Origin: Lactifluus volemus | Lineage: Eukaryota; Basidiomycota; Agaricomycetes; Russulales; Russulaceae | Length of the DNA stretch: 64,000 bases | Direction of reading: 5' to 3' | Assembly (NCBI GenBank): GCA_022376515.1 | Contig: WTXI01000042.1 | Coordinates: 62,001-126,000 of the forward strand | In this document: piece by piece, positions 56,378 through 64,000 of the stretch | Layout: each line of letters opens with the position of its first letter | Position numbering within the stretch: position 1 is the first letter of the stretch | Translations under genes and position numbers: made by a program | Notes under the pieces: generated by a model | Told to the model about the DNA's origin: nothing | The model's input: only the letters and a program-made list of their open reading frames with translations | Database searches by the model: none

Positions 56378-57404
56378 ATGCCTCGCATTCTCTTTGTTAG
56401 TGGTTTTCATCCCGCCACTCGAGCTCGTGATCTTGCTTTTGAGTTTGAACGGTAAGTCTCTTTTCTTATTTCTTTATTTCTTATTTCATCTCATCATTTA
56501 CATAGCTATGGCCCCTTAATTCGTTGTGATGTCCCCGCACCTCGCAACCCTTCCGCACATTCCAATCCGTAGGTCCTGTTTCTCCTTTATCTTTTCCTGC
56601 TCTTTCGTCGCAGCGCCACGAGTGCCTTCTTCGTCGCACATTCGCCCGTCGTCTCCGCACGTACGCACGCACGCACGCACACGCACGCATCTTTTCATTT
56701 CAATTTCGAGCGCCCTCGTCTTCCGCGTCATTCGATCTCGCGTCGAGTCCGAACGAAAGCTCAATTCTCCCTCAACTATCCCAGTTATGCATTCGTTGAA
56801 TTTCGCAGCACTCGTGACGCAGAGGATGCCTATTATGACATGTATGTCCTGGGCAATTTTCCCTTTCTTTCTCCCTACTACCCCCTCACACTCTTTCTTC
56901 CAGGCACGGTCGCATGTTTGAGGGTTCACGTCTAGGCATACAGGTCAGTCAGTCACTATTTCATAGTCCGCAATTCTCTTCATGTGATTTCTTTAGTGGG
57001 CCAAGAGCCCTCCATCGGCCGTGTGGCGAATCGATAGGCGTTCACCTCCACCTCGCCGTGACCGCTCTCGTAGTCCCCGTCGTCGTGGCGGTCGTGACCG
57101 TGACCGTGAGCGAGATCGGGACAAGGACCGCGAGAAGGACAAGGACCGTGATCGTGAGCGCGACCGGGATCGTGACCGGGACTCGGATCGTGACCGTAAG
57201 GATAGGGATAGGGATAGGGATCGCAGGGATAGAGACCGCGACGTGCGGGACAAGGATAGGGATGACAATCGTCGCAGCAGGAGTCCCGACCGCAAGCGCA
57301 GCCTTTCGCCAGCTCCTAACAACAAGGAAGATGACGTCCCTAGGTCTCCACGTGCAAGCCGAAAGGGTGAAGACTCTGGCATGTCTCCTATCCATGCGGA
57401 TTAG
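56378..57404 (+). CDS. RRM plus RS/RD-rich splicing-factor-like protein
   Basis: Five exons join in phase: 56378-56451 (MPRILFVSGFHPATRARDLA, RNP2 ILFVSGF), about 56506-56567, about 56783-56841 (RNP1 YAFVEFRS), about 56904-56943 (HGRMFEGSRLGIQ) and about 56999-57404. A single N-terminal RRM is followed by RRSPPPRRDRSRSPRRRGG and a long RD/RE/KD dipeptide tract, then SRSPDRKRSLSPAP. This is the layout of SR-type pre-mRNA splicing factors, which bind exonic RNA and recruit spliceosome components. The tract is encoded by GACCGN/GATCGN hexamer repeats. The stop is at 57402-57404. Confidence 0.88.
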
Positions 57405-57681
57405 AGCCAAAAAAACGAAAAGAAAAAAGTTGCTTTGTCGCTTTCCTTGTCTCTATTTGCTTTGCCGTTGAAGTTTGGTTCTGTGTCTGGTCTCGCAAAA
57501 TATCTGACGTGTCCTTTGATCGCGTTGAGCTGTTGGGCCTTTGATTCGTACCTTTGGGTAGAGTAGTACCGTAGTAGTGGTAGTGGCAAGTAAGCTTATG
57601 ATAACTCTTGTTTCTTGCCTTGAAAGGAAGTCCGAGTCGTGAGCAAGCGCAGTCTAACCCTCTCTCTCCGCGAACGTTAAC

Positions 57682-59860
57682 ATGCAGCGTGAGCCAACGG
57701 TAGACGACCTTAGAGTAAGGCACAAGTCCCCTTGAACAATCCTTCACTCACTTTGTTACAGGTAAAGCTCTGTTATATCTGCCGTGAGGAGGAGCGCCAC
57801 GATAGTACGCTTCCAGCCTCGGTCTGATAATACTCTAATCCCTTTACTAGATCCACCTCATCCACCACCTGTATGGACCCACCCATGCAAATGCACTCTG
57901 GTTGCCCACGAGTCATGTCTTCTTCACTGGATCAAGACCCAGCAACACGATCAGGGTCGTACACGGGGAGAACTCAAGTGTCCCCAATGTGGCGACTATT
58001 ATGAATTCGAAGGATTCAATCCACCCGCTCTACGCCTTCTCAACGCTCTAAACCATTCAATCTCCCGCTGTGGTGGCGTCGTGACCATATGTTGTGCCGG
58101 CACCATCGTCTTATCTTTGGGTGCAGGTCAGTCTCCTTCCCCCACTTCCCAAGAAAGATGCTTATTAATAAACGTAGGTGTATACTTGACCTGCGCGACT
58201 TATGGTGCCTTTGCCGTGCGCGAATTTATAGGTCCAGACCTCTTCCGCATCCTAATATCGAACGACCCTGCAAAATGGCCTTGGCAAGCCTGGGTCAACC
58301 TTCCACTGATCCCCTTCTCGCTCATCGCTTCCCGCACCCCGCTCGTCCTTTGGACTTCCCCACTCGTACCACTCCTCCTCCCTTGGCCATCTACCATCCC
58401 CATCGGCTCTACATCCCTCCACTCCTCTTCTCGATTATTCAGTTCCTCCTCATCGACCTGGATTGCCGCCCCATTGTGGCCACCCCATCCAGCGATCGTC
58501 TGTGCGTTGTTTCCGGCTGTGAGAGCGATGTATAAACAGCTTCGAAAATACGTCACAAACGCCGTCGTGAAACCTCAAGAAACGAGGGGGGCTCAGCCAG
58601 CGGCTGCAGGAGCACGACAACAACTTCAGTTGCCGTTGCCACGGGAGGAAGCAGGACCTGGACGCAGACGAGAGGGATTGCAAGAGTGGTTGCAACGTAG
58701 ACGCCAACAACGTCAACAGCAACAGCAAGAAGAACAGCGACGGCAGGAACAACGAGCTGGAGTTGAGGGTGAAGGAGGAGGTCATCTCGAGTTGAACATG
58801 GGTCCACATTTCGCACTCGAGATTCGCGCGCTTTTGCGTCTTGGTTTGGGTGGCCCTGCTGCTGCTGCTGCAGGTGATCCGATTCCTCCGGTCGCGGCCG
58901 CCGCCAACGCCGCTCTCCCCGCAGTACCTGTAGCTGCACCCGCACCTGCACCTGACGTGGACCCAAATGCTCCTGTCGCCCTTGCGGCCGATGCTGATGT
59001 TGCAGGCGCAAATGTCGAAGCAGACGCGGTAGAAAACCAACAACAACAACAGCAGCAGCAGCCACCAGCGGAGGCTCAAGAACCGCCACGAGAGCAAGTT
59101 CCACAACCACATCAACAACAACAACAGCAGGGACAGGAACAACGTCGAGAGGGCGATGCCGCACCACCACAATGGGAGGATAACGACCTGGCTGCCGCCG
59201 CCGCACGTACGATCCAACTGACCGGCTCTAGCCTCGGTCGTCTCCTCGGCGGCGCACTAGCGATGCCTACCATAGCCCGCGTGATGGGTAACATCCTCTT
59301 ACGTCTCTCGCACGTCTTGCCACTCGTACGCGCCATCATCGCTCCACGTCCCCTTCGTCATTTTCCTCCCGCCGGCGGAGGCGGTGGGGGTGCTTTGGGA
59401 CTCTGGACTTCTACCACGGAACGGTTGAGGTTGTTTGCCGGTGGCGGCGCCGTCGCCGTTGCGGGAGGTTTACCGGGTGGATTGGGCGCTAGGGTTCTCA
59501 ACGTGTTGTTCTTGGCTACGAGCCAGGAATGGGCGACGAGCGATCCAGTTTGGTAAAAAAAAAAAAAATTTCCGCCCCCGTATTCTGAAATTTTTCTGAA
59601 ATTTTTTTTTTTTTTCAGGTGGAGAAATGTTCTTGGACTCGGTATTTTCGTCGTGGTGAGAAAAGACGTTCAAGTTTTGGTGGTGTCAGAAGTGGGGACT
59701 GAAGAACCCTCCCTCTCTCTTTTTGTTTTAGCTCAAGGATGGTCTGAAGATTCTTCATTTGCGACTTGCCAAGAAAGAACTCGAGGAACGGCACATCAAA
59801 AACAAGTCGTTTGCTGGCGTCGACTTGGCCGCGCTTGACCTCATCGACCGACGCGAGTAG
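57682..59860 (+). CDS. RING-CH (MARCH5-like) membrane E3 ubiquitin ligase with a Q/A-rich insert
   Basis: Exon 1 (57682-57714, MQREPTVDDLR) splices to VKLCYICREEERHD and, after another intron, to the rest of the RING-CH finger: WTHPCKCTLVAHESCLLHW and LKCPQCGDYYEF. The C4HC3 ligands are all present. Hydrophobic segments follow (GGVVTICCAGTIVLSLGAG, VYLTCATYGAFAVREFIG, WVNLPLIPFSLIASR). A long Ala/Gln/Pro-rich cytosolic insert with CAA/CAG runs occupies 58560-59200. The C-terminal part (VLPLVRAII; RNVLGLGIFVVLKDGLKILH, KELEERHIKNKSF) resembles the end of MARCH5. MARCH5 proteins sit in the mitochondrial outer membrane and ubiquitinate fission/fusion factors; that localisation is inferred here. 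The poly-A/T-rich intron at about 59554-59618 precedes the last exons. The stop is at 59858-59860. Confidence 0.82.
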
Positions 59861-60103
59861 AGATATACGTTTTCAGAGTTTTTGCGGTCATTGGCACTTA
59901 TCATCACCACTCGCTTCCGCTTTTTGTTTTTCTCCCTCCCCAATCCATGGTTCTTCTTCAGTTTTATCATCACCACTCTTATCCCACTCATACAACTGGC
60001 GTCTCAGAGAGGTTGAGGGGATCTATCGACAAGTTGGCACCGAAAAAAAAATTGGGATTCTTTTCCGGTTTTGAGATATGCACCAATTTTTTTTTGGTTT
60101 TTG

Positions 60104-61908
60104 CTAGTCGACGTCTAATATAGTCCCACGCTGAACACTTCCCCACCCTTAATATATGAAAAGGCTTAGTCAGCATGGGAGAAAAGCGATGTATGTCTGT
60201 GAGAGGGCAAAACTTACCGACTAACCGCCAATGCTTCTCGATCCGACGCGAGAGCGCGACCTTCTCCCCAATCTCCGTGCACGCAGGCGACGTCAACTGG
60301 ATCTTGGCCAAGTCCGCCTTGACGCTCAACACGCGCCCGCCGGTCGACGTCGATCCAATGTTGATCAGGAGCAACTCTCCCTTGACCAGCTTGGCCACCT
60401 TTGTCTGTTTCTTGTCCTCCGTTTTAACGCCCAAAAGTCGTCGCAGTAAGAAAAGGTTGATCTCCAACTCTGTTGACCCAAAAAATTTAAAATTTGAGAG
60501 AAAATTGAGGGAAGGGGGGGGGAGGTTTACCAGTAAAGATGTGTGGCAGTTTGCCGACGGCCCCGAGTACTTGTCCCACGAGCCGGTCGGCGCGACATAG
60601 AGTCGGGTCGATCTTGGTCCCTACGCCGATGAGTCCGCCTGGCACCGCAAACTGGAGCTGGTTCGTCTCTGCGTGCAACGAGACGATGCGGGAGAATATC
60701 GGTTGACAACGATTGCGTCCCGTGCTATCTTTCGTGACGATACCTGGCCGTATCTCGACTTCCATTCCGAGACGCAGGACGCCGGAGAGGATCGAGCCGC
60801 CCGCGACGCCACCCTTGAGTTCGTCGACCTCCGCGCCGGGCTTGTTCACGTCGAAGGAGCGGATCACGATCAGTCGCGGGTCGGAGGTAAAGTCCCGCAC
60901 GGGGATCGGGATGCGCTTCACGATGTACTCGTTCACGGCGTCGATGTTGTATTTGAGCTGAGCAGAGATGGGTACGATGGGCGACGACTCGGCTACCGTA
61001 CCTGAGCGGAACCCCCACGCACTCAGCACTCAGAGGAACCAAAAGTACATTTATGACTCACCTTTTACAAACGCCGCGATGCTCTTTTGGTGTTCGAGCG
61101 CGTGAGCCTCTTTAATCAGGTCGACCTTATTTTGGAGAATGATGAGATGCTCGAGTTTCATGATCTCCACTGCTGCAAGGTGCTCCGATGTCTGGGGCTG
61201 TGGGCACGTCTCATTCGCGGCAATGAGAAGGAGTGCGGCATCCATAACTGCCGCACCGTTCAGCATGGTAGCCATCAGAATGTCGTGTCCAGGGCAGTCG
61301 ACGAAGGAGACGTGGCGGATGAGTTTCATTCGGTGTCCGCAACCCGGTCGCTCGCATGGCGGGCTCTCTTCCTTGTCCGAGCGATAGGAACGGTAATTTC
61401 CCGGTCGTGGACAGGCTTCATTTTCGCATTTGTATATCTAGGGACGTCAGCAACCGACGCGCGCCATATATGCCCTGTGCCCTAGATGTGCGTCGGGTGT
61501 CAAAGGAGGACATACCTTTGCATTAGCATAGCCTAGCTTTATTGTGATGTTCCGCACAAGTTCATTCTTAAAACGGACGGTCATTACTCCTGATATTGCT
61601 TTTACGACTGTCGATTTGCCATGTGCGACATGTCCAATGGTGCCTGCACCCGAAGAATCTGTAAGTGCGAGTGTTTTACTATCGGGAAAGAGTATGCGTA
61701 CCAAGGTTTATTGTAGCCTGGAAATATTCCTGAGAAAGAAGGGGGCGAGGCGAAGGTGAACCGTACTCACTTGTTTTGAAATGACCTCAGGTGATAGAGG
61801 CGTCAATTTGGAGACGTCGATGTCCACCTGTGGAACAGTCTCGAGCTCCTCGTCCTCTTCTGAGTCGGATTCTTCGTGACTTTTCCTCAAATTTTCGTCA
61901 GTTGGCAT
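60104..61908 (-). CDS. GCD11: Translation initiation factor eIF2 subunit gamma
   Basis: eIF2-gamma is the GTPase subunit that carries initiator Met-tRNA to the 40S ribosome. The first exon starts at 61908 ([20 protein letters not shown]). G1 is [11 protein letters not shown] (about 61640), followed by [13 protein letters not shown]. The zinc-ribbon segment has [10 protein letters not shown] and CERPGCGHR (about 61430-61330). G3 is FVDCPGHD, G4 LQNKVDL (about 61115). Domains II and III follow ([54 protein letters not shown]). The last short exon encodes [14 protein letters not shown] before the stop at 60104-60106. All introns are canonical and no frame break is seen. It converges with the MARCH5-like gene, 243 bp between stops. 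Confidence 0.95.
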
Positions 61909-64000
61909 ACTGGCGAGTTGTTCTTGCCGAATATATGTCTAAGAGATGAAAGCTAAAGATATCCATAGACGAGTCACTCAATCTCGACGATCTATTCGAC
62001 CAAATATGTCCAAACAAATCGACACAGAGAGGACCCCTGTGGTGACTGCAGAAATTCTATTAGTGAAGATATTGGAGAAGCCACTGGTGGTGACGAGGGT
62101 AGTGACGTTGAGGCCAATCCAATCCCCGAACCCCACAGAATGTCTTTGAGTCTGATATGCAGTTAGGAGACAAGTGAATAACCTCAAACTAGCACTGGAT
62201 GACAATGGGGTGAAGTGGTGGCCTCTGAAACAACTTGGACTTTTGGGGGTATCATTGAGCTACAACGGCTTATTGCAGGTAAATCTCGCCAAAGCATTAT
62301 GGTTGCAAACACGACTAAAACAGCAGAAAACAAATCAACCTATGTGGACGCACATCACTGGTAGCACGACTCGGTGGTTTTATAGATAGTCAATATGATA
62401 TCAGGACGCTACCCATATAACTCACGTTCAGGGTTTGGATACGGGGGTCCTTGACTTCCGCTTTGTAACGAGTCTAGGGCGCGCTTGTACTATCATAACC
62501 GGCTATCTACACATGCTTCGTGAGATCATGGAGACCCTCAAGAAGAACGTACACATCGGGACAACGTACGTAGCCCAGGCCTTTCACCCAACCTTACGTC
62601 TCAGCGGTTGTCACTACCCAACATGAATCAAGATAACCTGAGTTTCAAGTCGATCTCTTATCAAGATCAGTATATCCGGTTGTCTGTGGTGTTCAGAAAA
62701 TGGGGCGACAGACCCGAAGTGGCCCTTGAGTCATGGAACACCCTCTCCACCGCTCGCTCAAGGTCCAAATTCCCTTTGAATAGTAGAATTTGACACGGAA
62801 CGAAATCTTGGTAAGTTACGTAGGTCTTAGAAAAGAGGTCCATGATTTGAAGAAAGTTGTAATTTGAGGAGTTAACCTAGAGTACTGACACTTCCGAGTG
62901 GGGAAAAAGCCTCGTCGTCAAGGCTCACAGAACGGTAAAACTAACCCTAATGAATGTCTGATTGGGTTCACGGCGCTCTCATCTCAGTATGGCGTCCCCA
63001 AGGATCGTATGCAGGCCGAACAAGAAAGGAGGGACAATGCGTAAGTAACTGTAAGTCTTGCATGGGCATTACATGTGATACTTCATGCTGTCCAGGGGGC
63101 GCTCAGATACAAGGCTTGATGAAGTGAGGGTAGTCAGATAGTCCCTATGCCGCTAAGCGGAGTCGTATTCGTTATCTTATCTTCGATCCCTCATTATGTT
63201 TTTGATAGCCGACCATAGCAGCAGACATGATACTCCCCAGCCAGGTATGTGGTGGAAAAGATACTGTAAAACGAAGCAAGTAAGTTACATCGTGATGGCA
63301 AACAAGACATAGGGTGAGACGGGATCCAAACCGAGCGATTAAGCTCTTGCGTTTCATTGGGGGTAAGGGCTAAGATGAGACACATATTATCGGAACCGTA
63401 AAGTTCGTAGCGACATGGGGTTTAAGTTCTGAGAAATCCCGAAGGGGAATTAGATTCAAAGTGAGGTACGATACAAACCGTGACGTCGTAAGCGTGAGAA
63501 CGTGTCAACCGGCGTGCAACGTGGCCCCAGGCCACGCGAGTGCGGCTGTGGCTACCGGCTCCGACTCCGAGTCCACCCCAACGTCTTGTGCAACTTATTG
63601 ATCGAGCTGATCAAATTCTGCTCTCATTACAGAAGCTCTCTATAGCTTCTTCAAGTTACCTTTTCTGACTGGTTCGCAAAGTGCCAGTGCACAACAATTG
63701 AGCACGTTTCTGCGCCCACTATACTAGTGGTCCATCGCGCACGCTTTGAATCGGATAAACATAAACGGCTCGTTCTTGACAATACCCCCAGACTAACGCG
63801 ATGACTCGGAAATAAATTCCGAGCATCGCGTTAGTCTGGGGTATTGCCAAGTTGAGCCCTGAGGGCCTGAGGTGCTAACTCGGACAGGGGCCAGATTCCT
63901 ACCCATGAGCCAGTAGCGGACCGGCGGTAGTCGAACCTCGGGTACGCCGGACACGTATGTTCCCTTTTTATTTTCATCTGTCTGATCGTTTGTAAATTTC
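61909..64000. other. 2.1-kb region without a recognisable gene
   Basis: Frames are short (at most about 75 codons) and match no family I know. It begins with the eIF2-gamma promoter. A hairpin repeat lies at 63776-63852. Confidence 0.4.
63776..63852. repeat. Long near-perfect hairpin (inverted repeat), possible foldback element
   Basis: The left half TTGACAATACCCCCAGACTA continues with ACGCGATG and CTCGGAA. It pairs with a right half ending GTCTGGGGTATTGCCAAG, with only a few mismatches or bulges over about 35 bp per arm and a short AT loop near 63811-63815. No target duplication is obvious. It could be a small MITE-like relic or a structured terminator. Confidence 0.7.

Noticed and set aside
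57042..57410. Minus-strand ORFs opposite the RD-rich tract
   Set aside because: They are shadows of the GACCGN repeats of the RRM gene, whose RRM exons splice cleanly into the plus frame.

Overview
The window reads as nuclear DNA of a basidiomycete fungus, most likely an agaricomycete. Genes carry many short GT-AG introns of about 45-70 bp. Several families match patterns I know mainly from mushroom-forming fungi: a Goodbye-NACHT-ankyrin receptor, a C2-NACHT-WD40 receptor, a multicopy PD-(D/E)XK-like family, a Crinkler-like NTPase-nuclease and a WEFFTTLDFEW-type multipass membrane family. No genus can be assigned from sequence alone.

Layout. 1-6.5 kb is a decayed copy of a divergent gene pair (a DUF1365 gene and a Lys/Arg-rich protein). 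A 5'-truncated non-LTR retrotransposon sits between the two genes. 6.6-8.4 kb holds a damaged membrane-protein gene. 8.8-16.3 kb is a STAND/NLR receptor (Goodbye-NACHT-ankyrin) whose ankyrin array is split by a 1.84-kb hAT-like element with an exact 8-bp target duplication. 17.2-20.9 kb is the intact copy of the divergent pair. 21.2-27.1 kb is a conserved housekeeping block: PDAP1, NDUFA6 and SET2. 28.9-34.4 kb is a second NLR (C2-NACHT-14xWD40) carrying several apparent single-base deletions between NACHT and WD40.

34.5-42.3 kb is the most unusual part. Two 1.7-kb inverted arms each carry a 71-residue secreted-peptide gene. They enclose a 4.4-kb cassette with a degenerate PD-(D/E)XK-like gene and a multipass membrane-protein gene. 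42.3-53.2 kb is a mosaic of duplicated fragments: NLR 3' ends, a back-to-back inverted exon pair, a PPR-like pseudogene, a 1.74-kb terminal-inverted-repeat element, an intact PD-(D/E)XK-like gene and the Crinkler-like gene. 53.9-61.9 kb is ordinary again: a PPR-like protein, an RRM/RS protein, a MARCH5-like ubiquitin ligase and eIF2-gamma. The last 2 kb has no recognisable gene but contains one long hairpin.

Together, two compact housekeeping blocks with short divergent promoters flank a fast-evolving accessory island. The island is rich in receptor-type (NLR), nuclease-type and small secreted-peptide genes, with several transposons and segmental duplications. That combination is what one expects of a self/non-self recognition or conflict locus, but this function is inference.
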